From contig JAEUQE010000375.1 of assembly GCA_016789785.1 (NCBI GenBank), positions 1 to 5,355 on the forward strand: a stretch of DNA of 5,355 bases, in the 5' to 3' direction. A program made the translations under genes and the position numbers. This document shows, in pieces, positions 1-5,348 of the stretch. Each line of letters starts with the position of its first letter. The first letter of the stretch is position 1. The DNA is from Bryobacterales bacterium (GTDB taxonomy: Bacteria > Acidobacteriota > Terriglobia > Bryobacterales > Bryobacteraceae). The notes beneath the pieces were generated by a model. The model worked only from the letters and a program-made list of their open reading frames with translations, did not search any database and was not told the DNA's origin.

Positions 1-38
1 AGTCCGAATGTTGCTGTACTCAAGGTCCTTTGTACCCT

Positions 39-554
39 CTACGCGTGAAGTGTTTGTGCCGATCGCAGACGTGCTTTGAGACGCTGCTCGACGGACGGCG
101 GCACGAGTCCGTTGATGTCGCCTCCGAGTCTGATCACCTCCTTCACCAGACGCGAGCTGATGAAGGAGTAGGCCTCGGAGGCCATCATAAACACGGTTTC
201 AATTTCGGGGCGCAGGCGGCGGTTCATCAACGCCATCTGCAATTCGTATTCGTAGTCGGAGATGGCGCGAATCCCGCGCACAATGAGCGAGGCGTTCTGG
301 TTGGCGGCGAACTCTACCAGCAGACCATCGAAGGACGCCACGCGCACGTTTGCATAGCCGGCCACCGTATCCTGCACCATCTCCATGCGCTCCTGCACGC
401 TGAACAGCGGATGCTTGCTCTCATTGCGGAGCACGCCGACGATCAGAGTTTCCACAAACTTCGACGCCCGCACGATGAGGTCGACATGGCCCGCGGTGAG
501 CGGATCGAACGTCCCCGGATAGATTGCGATGAGCGGAGAAGGTGATGGGGTCAC
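39..554 (-). CDS. coaD: Phosphopantetheine adenylyltransferase (CoaD)
   Basis: Transfers AMP from ATP to 4'-phosphopantetheine, giving dephospho-CoA and pyrophosphate; this is the fourth step of coenzyme A synthesis, in the cytoplasm. The 171-residue product has the normal family length (about 160-170). The nucleotidyltransferase fold begins with YPGTFDPLTAGH (residues 12-23), containing the (T/H)xGH ATP-binding motif at 20-23. RGIRAISDYEYELQMA follows at 93-108, and the second signature ISSRLVKEV lies at 132-140. All expected blocks are present and uninterrupted. The start is GTG at 554: an in-frame TAG (558-560) sits one codon upstream, so no earlier start is possible, and the conserved IAIYPG strand starts only eight residues in. 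A weak GAGA-type ribosome binding site precedes it by about seven bases. The stop is TAG at 39-41. It diverges from the amidohydrolase gene at 924 and appears to be transcribed alone within the window. Family assignment is very secure. Confidence 0.97.
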   Translation of the reverse strand: MTPSPSPLIAIYPGTFDPLTAGHVDLIVRASKFVETLIVGVLRNESKHPLFSVQERMEMVQDTVAGYANVRVASFDGLLVEFAANQNASLIVRGIRAISDYEYELQMALMNRRLRPEIETVFMMASEAYSFISSRLVKEVIRLGGDINGLVPPSVEQRLKARLRSAQTLHA

Positions 555-567
555 TGGCTAATCTCTG

Positions 568-573
568 ATTGTA
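568..573 (-). promoter_or_regulatory. Possible -10 element of coaD promoter (TACAAT)
   Basis: On the minus strand, TACAAT matches the sigma-70 consensus TATAAT at five of six positions and ends 13 bases before the coaD GTG start. No convincing -35 box is seen at the expected 16-18 base spacing, so this is a weak prediction resting on one hexamer. If it is real, the 5' leader would be only about five to ten bases long. Confidence 0.28.
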
Positions 574-705
574 ACGAATTCGGCACTGGCTGACGCTGGC
601 CCGTGTTTGTTTCATGTCGCGGCTTGCGCCGTCCGCGATTCACGTGTTGCTTGGTGACAACCTGCCTGGTCTCGCGCTACCCGGTGATTTGATGTGGCGG
701 TCAAG

Positions 706-740
706 GCTCGCGTGATCCCGGCAGTTGCTCGCATGGCAGA
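706..740 (+). repeat. Direct repeat, copy 1
   Basis: The 35 bases beginning GCTCGCGTGATC and ending GGCAGA match 844-878 at 28 of 35 positions without gaps, with a start-to-start distance of 138 bases. The cores GCGTGATC, GTTGCTCG and GGCAGA are identical in both. This is seen directly. Its function is unknown: it could be a decayed interspersed repeat, a pair of regulator sites, or a remnant of repeated coding sequence. Confidence 0.6.
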
Positions 741-799
741 GGTGGCCGCCGCGGGATCGGGCCTTGATGCAGCGAGGTTCGAAATGGGGATCGCGGCGG

Positions 800-809
800 G
801 GCATATGCC
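800..809. promoter_or_regulatory. Perfect palindrome GGCATATGCC
   Basis: A perfect 10-base palindrome lying between the two copies of the direct repeat and about 115 bases upstream of the amidohydrolase start. Perfect dyads in divergent promoter regions can be operators for dimeric regulators, but no regulator gene is present here. A 10-base palindrome can also arise by chance, so a regulatory role is only a suggestion. Confidence 0.25.
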
Positions 810-843
810 GGCAGGATTGCTGTGTCGGCACGCTGGTGCACGA

Positions 844-878
844 GCTTGCGTGATCTCAGTGGTTGCTCGGACGGCAGA
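844..878 (+). repeat. Direct repeat, copy 2
   Basis: Second copy of the repeat at 706-740, with seven substitutions and no gaps. It ends about 45 bases before the start codon of the amidohydrolase, so it lies where that gene's promoter or an upstream regulatory site would be expected. Confidence 0.6.
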
Positions 879-923
879 AGCTTCGAAAGCGGGCGGCACG
901 GCGGTTCGATAAGATAACGTGCC

Positions 924-2237
924 ATGCGATTCCTGCTGACACTGCTCGCGACGGGCGCGCTCTTCACCGTTCTCCCATGCTTCTCGCAGGCGAAGTACGA
1001 CCTGTTGCTCAAGGGCGGCCACGTCATCGACCCGAAGAACAAGATCCATGCGCCGCGCGATGTCGCCATCAAGGACCGTCTGATCGCGGCGGTGGCGGCG
1101 AACATCCCTGCCTCCGATGCGCGCAAGGTAGTGAACGTGGCCGGGCTCTACGTCACGCCAGGCATCATCGACCTGCACGCGCATGTTTACGCGGGCACGC
1201 ATGGCAAGGGGCTCGCGGGCGGGAATAGCAGCATCTTCCCGGACAACTTCGCGATGAAGGCGGGCGTCACCACGGTTGTCGACGCGGGGTCCTCGGGCCG
1301 TCATAACTTCGCGGACTTCAAAGCGACGGTGGTCGATCGCGCACGGACGCGTGTCCTGGTGCTGCTGAACATCGGAGGCCAGGGAATGCCGGGTGATGCG
1401 CAGGAACAGAATCTGGATGACATGGATGCGAAGGCGGCCGCGGCGCTCGCGAAAGCGCATCCCGATACGATCGTGGGCATCAAAGTCGCGCACTATCGCG
1501 GGCCTGATTGGACGCCGGTGGAGCGAGGCGTGGAAGCCGGCACCCTGGCGAATATCCCCGTCATGATTGACTTTGGCGAGTTCCGGACGGAGCGCCCCTT
1601 TCAGGATCTGGTGTTGAAGAAGTTGCGGCCCGGCGACATCTACACGCATTGCTTCTACGCGCCGGTGCCGATGCTCGACGATCGTGGCAAGCTGTTGCCG
1701 TACCTCTTCGAAGCCCGCAAGCGAGGCGTCCTCTTCGACGTCGGCCATGGCGGCGCGGCATTCGAGTTCCGGCAGGCCGTGCCCGCGGTGAAGCAAGGGT
1801 TTCCTCCCGATTCGATCTCGACCGATGTGCATTCCGGCAGCATCAACGCGGGGATGAAGGATCAGTTGAACGTGATGTCGAAGTTCCTCAGCATGGGGAT
1901 GACGATGGAGGATGTGATCCTGCGATCCACATGGAATCCCGCGCGGATCATTCATCGCGAACAGATCGGCCACTTGAGTGTGGGCGCGCTGGCCGACGTC
2001 GCGGTGCTGCGGCTCGAGAAGGGCAGCTTCGCGTTCGTGGATTCCTTCGGCGCGCGCATGGACGGAGGGTTGCGTTTGCAGGGCGAGATGACGATTGCGT
2101 CAGGCCTGGTGGTGTGGGACCTCAACGGACGCACACGCGACCATTGGGACAAACTCGGCAAGTATCAGGGATTGGGCGAACCGTGGTGGGATGGGACAAG
2201 AGGAGGCGGACGGCCCCGCCCGCTCCCCCGTCCCTAA
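924..2237 (+). CDS. Secreted amidohydrolase/deacetylase family metallohydrolase (cog3964-like)
   Basis: A 437-residue amidohydrolase-superfamily enzyme. Residues 1-23 form a signal peptide (MR, a hydrophobic LLTLLATGALFTVL core, then SQA before the mature part), so it is probably exported to the periplasm; VLPC is not a good lipobox. The mature part opens with YDLLLKGGHVIDP (25-37), the small beta-sandwich. Metal-site residues expected of the TIM-barrel domain are visible: HAH at 85-87, Lys187 (the likely carboxylated lysine), His242 in THC, His275 in DVGHG, and the catalytic Asp301 in STDVH. The C-terminal NPARIIH...IGHLSVGALADVAVL (338-362) returns to the sandwich. Proteins of this group were often called dihydroorotases; some characterised cog3964 members hydrolyse acetylated alpha-hydroxy acids such as acetyl-(R)-mandelate, so the substrate here is unknown. 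An in-frame TAA at 915-917 makes ATG 924 the first start. No strong Shine-Dalgarno sequence precedes it. The tail (from about 426) is Gly/Arg/Pro-rich and probably disordered. Confidence 0.9.
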   Translation: MRFLLTLLATGALFTVLPCFSQAKYDLLLKGGHVIDPKNKIHAPRDVAIKDRLIAAVAANIPASDARKVVNVAGLYVTPGIIDLHAHVYAGTHGKGLAGGNSSIFPDNFAMKAGVTTVVDAGSSGRHNFADFKATVVDRARTRVLVLLNIGGQGMPGDAQEQNLDDMDAKAAAALAKAHPDTIVGIKVAHYRGPDWTPVERGVEAGTLANIPVMIDFGEFRTERPFQDLVLKKLRPGDIYTHCFYAPVPMLDDRGKLLPYLFEARKRGVLFDVGHGGAAFEFRQAVPAVKQGFPPDSISTDVHSGSINAGMKDQLNVMSKFLSMGMTMEDVILRSTWNPARIIHREQIGHLSVGALADVAVLRLEKGSFAFVDSFGARMDGGLRLQGEMTIASGLVVWDLNGRTRDHWDKLGKYQGLGEPWWDGTRGGGRPRPLPRP

Positions 2238-2291
2238 CCATTCCCTATGCACGCGAAGTGCGGCGTTTCATCATGCGGTCTCGTTTGTGAT

Positions 2292-2333
2292 GAGCGCCCG
2301 TAGGGCACGCGCCTAAGCATGCCGTGCCGGCTC
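2292..2333. terminator. GC-rich dyad after the amidohydrolase gene, possible terminator
   Basis: Outer arms GAGC (2292-2295) and GCTC (2330-2333) enclose a perfect 6-base stem GGCACG (2304-2309) / CGTGCC (2323-2328) with a 13-base loop. A competing small hairpin GCCC-GTA-GGGC lies at 2296-2306. The element begins about 55 bases past the amidohydrolase stop codon. There is no following T-run, so it is not a textbook intrinsic terminator, and the call is tentative. Confidence 0.25.
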
Positions 2334-2549
2334 TCAATCCGGAACCCAGGCTGCGAAGGGCCGCGATTCGCATCTTGGCGCCGCGCACCTCACGGAAGCG
2401 CAGGGCGCCGATCTCGTCTCGGTGCAGGGCGAGGTGAACGAAAATGCGCGATCGCCGAAGTGCTACAAGCCTAACGTCCTTCGGGCGCCGTGGCCACCAG
2501 GGCGATCCGCCGGCCCCCAGCGCGGGCCTCGCACGAATGTCGAGGCGGA

Positions 2550-2561
2550 AGCCTGAAGGCT
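2550..2561. repeat. Short inverted repeat AGCCT-GA-AGGCT
   Basis: A compact 5-base perfect dyad with a 2-base spacer, followed by TGCGTTACCG. The combination of a CCTGAAGG dyad with a GCG-TACC flank resembles short interspersed intergenic repeats seen in some acidobacterial and related genomes; that resemblance is from memory and unverified. It lies about 40 bases beyond the folE stop codon, on the downstream side of the operon, so it could also take part in transcript 3'-end formation. Confidence 0.3.
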
Positions 2562-2599
2562 GCGTTACCGTAGCCGTAGGAACTTCCGAAACGGCCGGC

Positions 2600-3214
2600 T
2601 TAGAGATCGGTCAGCCGGTGCGAGAGCAGCGAGAGGAACTCATCGCGAGTTTCCTTGTGCTGGCGGAAAGCGCCAAGCATCGCGCTGGTCATGGTGCCCG
2701 AATGCTGCTTCTCCACTCCGCGCATCATCATGCAGAAGTGGCGGGCCTGGCAAACCACGGCCACACCGCGCGGATTGAGCACGCGCTCCAGTGTCTCGGC
2801 GATCTCCTGCGTCAGGCGCTCCTGCACCTGCAAGCGGCGCGCGAACACGTCGACAATGCGCGGAACCTTGCTCAACCCGATGACCTTCTCGTTGGGCAGA
2901 TAGGCGACGTGCACCTTGCCATAGAAGGGCAGCATGTGATGCTCGCACAAGCTATAAAACTCGATGTCGCGGACCACCACCATCTCGTCGTACTTGACGC
3001 GGAACAGGGCGCCGTTGACGATCTTGTCGATGTTCGTCGTATAGCCGCTTGTGAGGAAGCGCAGGGCCTTGTCGGCCCGCAGCGGTGTGCGTTCGAGACC
3101 CTCGCGAGTGGGGTCTTCGCCGAGTTCCTCCAGGATCTGTTTCACCAGAGGAGCGATGGAATCCTCGCGGCGCGTCTTGTCCAGTACTTTCACCACAGCC
3201 TTTTTCATCTTCAT
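2600..3214 (-). CDS. folE: GTP cyclohydrolase I, zinc-dependent type (FolE)
   Basis: Converts GTP to 7,8-dihydroneopterin triphosphate plus formate, the entry step to folate, tetrahydrobiopterin and queuosine-type deazapurines; a cytoplasmic homo-oligomer. Numbered from the GTG at 3220 (206 residues; the E. coli enzyme has 222), [19 protein letters not shown] (91-109) supplies Zn ligands Cys92 and His95 and catalytic His94. [11 protein letters not shown] (159-169) supplies the third ligand, Cys163. [10 protein letters not shown] (44-53) and [20 protein letters not shown] (115-134) are also typical. Cys92, His95 and Cys163 mark the zinc-dependent IA form, not the IB (FolE2) form. Possible starts are GTG 3220, ATG 3214 and ATG 3208. 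I chose ATG 3214 because an AGG lies seven bases before it, but ATG 3208 is nearly as good. It is the last gene of the four-gene cluster and starts within about ten bases of the preceding stop codon, so it is probably co-transcribed. Confidence 0.96.
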   Translation of the reverse strand: MKMKKAVVKVLDKTRREDSIAPLVKQILEELGEDPTREGLERTPLRADKALRFLTSGYTTNIDKIVNGALFRVKYDEMVVVRDIEFYSLCEHHMLPFYGKVHVAYLPNEKVIGLSKVPRIVDVFARRLQVQERLTQEIAETLERVLNPRGVAVVCQARHFCMMMRGVEKQHSGTMTSAMLGAFRQHKETRDEFLSLLSHRLTDL

Positions 3215-3222
3215 GTCCACGC

Positions 3223-3633
3223 CTATTGGAGTTCAACAATGTTGCGGCGGGTTTCAAAAATCCGCACTCCCGCGAACGCGGGCTGTTCGCCGAAGGGCCA
3301 TGCGCGAAGGAGCCGTTCGCGAATCTCCACGGCCACGTTTTCCGTGGTGGGCGGAGTCTCTCGAAAGGCCGGAATCTGGTCGTTCATGGACTTGTGGTCA
3401 TAGTCCGCAAGCACTGTCCGCTTTACGAACTCATCCAACTGTCCGATGGGAATCAGCAGGCCCGTGCGTGTGTCCGGTTCACCGCGCAGCAGCACTTCCA
3501 ACACATAGTCATGGCCGTGCCCATAGGGGTTGTTGCACTTGCCGTAGATCTCGCGATTCTGCTCGTCCGACAATTGCGGTGAGTGCAGACGATGAGACGC
3601 GGCAAAGCGATAACGGCGGGCAAGCTGAATCAT
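3223..3633 (-). CDS. 6-pyruvoyl-tetrahydropterin synthase / QueD family protein, paralogue B (catalytic Cys present)
   Basis: A 136-residue T-fold enzyme of the PTPS/QueD family, which acts on dihydroneopterin triphosphate, the product of the adjacent folE. Zinc ligands are His14 (AASH), His39 and His41 in the [13 protein letters not shown] block (31-43), which also carries the expected catalytic Cys33. The Asp79-His80 pair (YDHKSMND) and Glu126 (FET, pterin anchor) complete the active site. The CNNPxGHGH spacing, with six residues from Cys to His, resembles eukaryotic-type PTPS more than E. coli QueD, so I do not assign queD firmly; the product could be 6-pyruvoyl- or 6-carboxy-tetrahydropterin. 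One oddity: where family members, including its neighbour, have a GMVxD-type motif, this protein reads GLLIPIG (58-64), with Pro62 in place of Asp. The start ATG (3633) follows the upstream stop by three bases and has a good ribosome site, GGAGAG. It clearly shares ancestry with the upstream gene. Confidence 0.92.
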   Translation of the reverse strand: MIQLARRYRFAASHRLHSPQLSDEQNREIYGKCNNPYGHGHDYVLEVLLRGEPDTRTGLLIPIGQLDEFVKRTVLADYDHKSMNDQIPAFRETPPTTENVAVEIRERLLRAWPFGEQPAFAGVRIFETRRNIVELQ

Positions 3634-3636
3634 GAA

Positions 3637-4047
3637 TTACTCTCCGCGATACTCGACGTAGAGATCCTCGGTCTCGAACACGCGTACGGTGTCGAGACGA
3701 GTTTTGTCGGAAGCCAGACGAGGCGAGAGACGCCGCCAGATCTCCATGGCAAGGTTTTCCGTGGTTGGCACGACACGGTCAAACGGAGGAACTTCGTGAT
3801 TCAGAAAGCGGTGATCCATCGGGTCCACTACTTCGTGATTGATCACTTCCTTGAGATGCTTCAGATCCATCACCATGCCTGTGACGGGATCCGGTTCGCC
3901 ATCCACCGTGATTTCGAGAATGTAGTTATGGCCGTGTCCGTGAGGATTGGCGGCCTCGCCGTAAGCGGTCCGGTTTTCTTCCAGCGTCAGCTCAGGGCTG
4001 GAGCAGAAGTGGGAAGCGGAAAACTCGGCACGCCGTGTGATCTTCAT
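3637..4047 (-). CDS. 6-pyruvoyl-tetrahydropterin synthase / QueD family protein, paralogue A (catalytic Cys replaced by Ala)
   Basis: Also 136 residues and plainly homologous to the next gene: shared blocks include SH..SP.L..E.NR..YG, NP.GHGH.Y.LE, GEPD..TG, PTTEN.A.EI and VR.FET. Zinc ligands His13, His38 and His40 are intact, as are the Asp78-His79 pair (PMDHRFLNH) and Glu125 (FET). It keeps the usual GMVMD motif (Asp61). However, the position of the catalytic cysteine is Ala32 (YGEAANPHGHGH, 29-40). The residue before it is Glu31, and another cysteine, Cys15, lies just after zinc ligand His13. Family members with Glu instead of Cys (PTPS-III type) are known to release 6-hydroxymethyl-dihydropterin in place of a FolB step; whether Glu31 could do this is uncertain, since it is one residue off. 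The ATG start (4047) overlaps the upstream stop as ATGA. No Shine-Dalgarno sequence is seen, so translational coupling is likely. Confidence 0.9.
   Translation of the reverse strand: MKITRRAEFSASHFCSSPELTLEENRTAYGEAANPHGHGHNYILEITVDGEPDPVTGMVMDLKHLKEVINHEVVDPMDHRFLNHEVPPFDRVVPTTENLAMEIWRRLSPRLASDKTRLDTVRVFETEDLYVEYRGE
3640..3645 (-). promoter_or_regulatory. Ribosome binding site GGAGAG of paralogue B
   Basis: On the minus strand GGAGAG sits six bases before the ATG at 3633, overlapping the last codons of the upstream paralogue. It is the best Shine-Dalgarno match in the operon and fixes the start of paralogue B. Confidence 0.7.
4044..4047 (-). other. ATGA stop/start overlap
   Basis: On the minus strand the TGA stop of the membrane-protein gene and the ATG start of PTPS paralogue A share bases in ATGA. 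This is the usual signature of translational coupling, and it ties the membrane protein to the pterin genes as one operon. Confidence 0.85.
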
Positions 4048-5336
4048 GGAGTACTTGTTGGATGCAGGGGCACATGAGAGGGATGCGAAATTCCCCGGTC
4101 CTTACTCCATGGTATCCCGAGCATCCATGCACACGCGACGGCCATCAGGAGAAACAGAATGTTCACCTGGCTCCATACTCCGGAGATGCCGGAAGGATGC
4201 ATGGCGAACTTGAGGCTGGCGACGCCCACCGACGACCACAGCAGCCAGATGAAAGCCGCGCGTGTGTTCTTCGCACGAAGTGTGAACAGCACGGCGAAGA
4301 CCAGCGATGCGGCGATGGCGATGGCATAAGCAGGCTGCGAGAGCTGGCCGTTGTTGAATTGCGTTGAGTAGTATTTTGCCGAGTCAAAAGCGAACGCGGT
4401 CACGGTCATGGTGATCGCGATCTGCCAGGCGGCCCAAGTCCAGCGATGCGCCACGCACATCAGGATGCAGGCGATCAGCAGAAAGGAGAATCGAGTGGGC
4501 AGGTTGCCTTCCCACCAGAACGTAAGCGCGGTGAGTCCCGCCGCGACGGCGATTTCCAGAACGAGGGGTACTCTTGCTTCGGGGGATTCTTCCTCAGGCT
4601 CTTGGGGGAGATTGCGAGCGGCCAGCGCCATCGCCACGCCGAAGCAGAAGCCGAAGGTGAACTCCATGTACTTCCACCAATCGCCGCGGACGGAAGCGAC
4701 GAAGATGCGTCCGATGCCTTGAATCGCGCCACCCGCACCGAAGCCAATGCCGCCACCGATGAGGCCGTAGATCGCGAAACGCAGCGACGGCTGCGGCACG
4801 CGATTGCGATGGAGCCAGAGCAGCAGAGCAATGCCCGCGAGCAGGAATCCGGCCCAGATCTCGGGACGTGGACGGTCGAGGCGATTCGAGAAGTAGATCA
4901 GCTTGGGCTCATTGATCAGCTTCCATCCGGCATAGCAGGCGATCGCCATCACGACGCCGCTGGAGGCAACCAGCCTCATGGCGAGCCGCGGCAGAAAGCT
5001 CATGGCAAGAATCGCGCCGCCGAGAAAGCCCCAGACGGCGCCCTTCAGCGTGAGGCCGGCAAGCCCCCAGAAGAATGTATCCGCTTTGACGATGAAGCCC
5101 ACGGTTTGGCCGTAGGTCATCTCGCCGCCGATCCCGATGCCGACGGCTCCGAATGCCGCCACAAGCGCGGAGTTGCGGCGGTTGTGCATCAGGCAGATGC
5201 AGAGCGCCACCATCGCGCCCGGAATCATTGCGCCGAACGGGCCGCCACCGATGAATCCGCGCAGTCCCCAACCAAGCATCATGGCCACGCCGGGAAGAAG
5301 CACGGCGCGCCAGTTCGAATCATGTGAGCTGTTCAA
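4044..5336 (-). CDS. Polytopic membrane protein of unknown function, first gene of the pterin cluster (5' end uncertain)
   Basis: I do not recognise this family. The 430-residue product is strongly hydrophobic, with roughly 11-13 likely membrane helices (for example near 33-51, 94-116, 122-140, 159-176, 187-206, 224-241, 257-274, 283-316, 334-353, 361-377 and 389-408). A charged loop RNLPQEPEEESPEAR (241-255) splits it into two halves. The N-terminal half is unusually rich in glycine: LGWGLRGFIGGGPFG (21-35), GIGIGG (66-71), and later YGLIGGGIGFGAGG (190-203). Residues 63-116 and 191-244 can be laid side by side without gaps, both starting with G-rich GxGIG and ending in LP, which hints at internal duplication. 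A transporter is plausible, and context suggests a pteridine- or deazapurine-linked role, but that is inference. The TTG at 5336 has a GGTAGG ribosome site (5343-5348) six bases upstream; however, the frame stays open to the window edge, so the true start could lie outside. Confidence 0.8.
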   Translation of the reverse strand: MNSSHDSNWRAVLLPGVAMMLGWGLRGFIGGGPFGAMIPGAMVALCICLMHNRRNSALVAAFGAVGIGIGGEMTYGQTVGFIVKADTFFWGLAGLTLKGAVWGFLGGAILAMSFLPRLAMRLVASSGVVMAIACYAGWKLINEPKLIYFSNRLDRPRPEIWAGFLLAGIALLLWLHRNRVPQPSLRFAIYGLIGGGIGFGAGGAIQGIGRIFVASVRGDWWKYMEFTFGFCFGVAMALAARNLPQEPEEESPEARVPLVLEIAVAAGLTALTFWWEGNLPTRFSFLLIACILMCVAHRWTWAAWQIAITMTVTAFAFDSAKYYSTQFNNGQLSQPAYAIAIAASLVFAVLFTLRAKNTRAAFIWLLWSSVGVASLKFAMHPSGISGVWSQVNILFLLMAVACAWMLGIPWSKDRGISHPSHVPLHPTSTP

Positions 5337-5342
5337 CTTGGG

Positions 5343-5348
5343 CCTACC
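5343..5348 (-). promoter_or_regulatory. Possible ribosome binding site GGTAGG for a TTG start
   Basis: On the minus strand GGTAGG differs from AGGAGG-like sites mainly at one inner base and is six bases before TTG 5336. It supports that rare start codon over later GTG or ATG codons, which fall inside the first hydrophobic segment. Confidence 0.45.

Larger units (their letters stand above)
555..923. other. Divergent intergenic region with degraded repeats
   Basis: This stretch separates the divergent coaD and amidohydrolase genes and must carry both promoters, unless one lies inside a gene. I see no gene in it. Open frames cross it on both strands, but they start inside or read antisense to the neighbouring genes, or have arginine/alanine-rich composition typical of non-coding high-G+C DNA. 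It holds a 35-base direct repeat (706-740 and 844-878, 28 of 35 bases identical), a weaker related block near 805-830, a 7-base inverted repeat GATCCCG/CGGGATC (714-720 and 752-758) and a perfect palindrome at 800-809. No tRNA fold was found: a TTCGAAA string near 778-784 resembles a T-loop but lacks a pairing stem. Confidence 0.6.
2238..2599. other. Convergent intergenic gap with small inverted repeats
   Basis: This gap lies between the converging ends of the amidohydrolase gene and folE, where terminators for both are expected. I found no hairpin followed by a clear T-tract on either strand. It contains several GC-rich dyads: 2292-2333 (see its own entry), CCTCG/CGAGG (2527-2531 and 2541-2545) and AGCCT/AGGCT (2550-2554 and 2557-2561). 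The 8-base string GCAGGGCG also occurs twice, at 2400 and 2424. Frames stay open across part of the region on both strands, but none has a convincing start, ribosome site or recognisable protein. Nothing supports a gene here. Confidence 0.5.

Noticed and set aside
1..38. Possible terminator or gene end after coaD
   Set aside because: Only 38 bases are present; AAGGTCCTT is a small dyad without a T-tract, and no coding frame can be supported.
765..800. tRNA-like T-loop string GGTTCGAAAT
   Set aside because: The flanking bases do not form the five-pair T stem, and no acceptor or anticodon arm can be drawn upstream.
612..1973. Long open frame on the minus strand (about 450 codons)
   Set aside because: It runs antisense to the amidohydrolase, whose signal peptide, metal motifs and full fold are clear. 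Its translation is Arg/His-rich with no recognisable domain, as expected of a shadow frame in high-G+C DNA.
2340..2550. Possible gene remnant in the convergent gap, open on plus and minus strands
   Set aside because: Frames remain open for some 60-70 codons on each strand, but there is no clear start, ribosome site or familiar protein; open frames of this length are common by chance at this base composition.
2444..3403. Open frame on the plus strand across folE
   Set aside because: It is antisense to folE, which carries complete zinc and catalytic motifs, and it has no recognisable domain or ribosome site.
3223..3633. Firm naming of paralogue B as queD
   Set aside because: The CNNPxGHGH spacing differs from E. 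coli-type QueD, and no queC, queE or queF lies in the window, so the reaction product cannot be fixed from sequence alone.
4446..5327. Long open frame on the plus strand opposite the membrane-protein gene
   Set aside because: The translation is rich in Glu, Ala, His and Arg without domain structure, while the opposite strand gives coherent membrane helices and couples through ATGA to the next gene.
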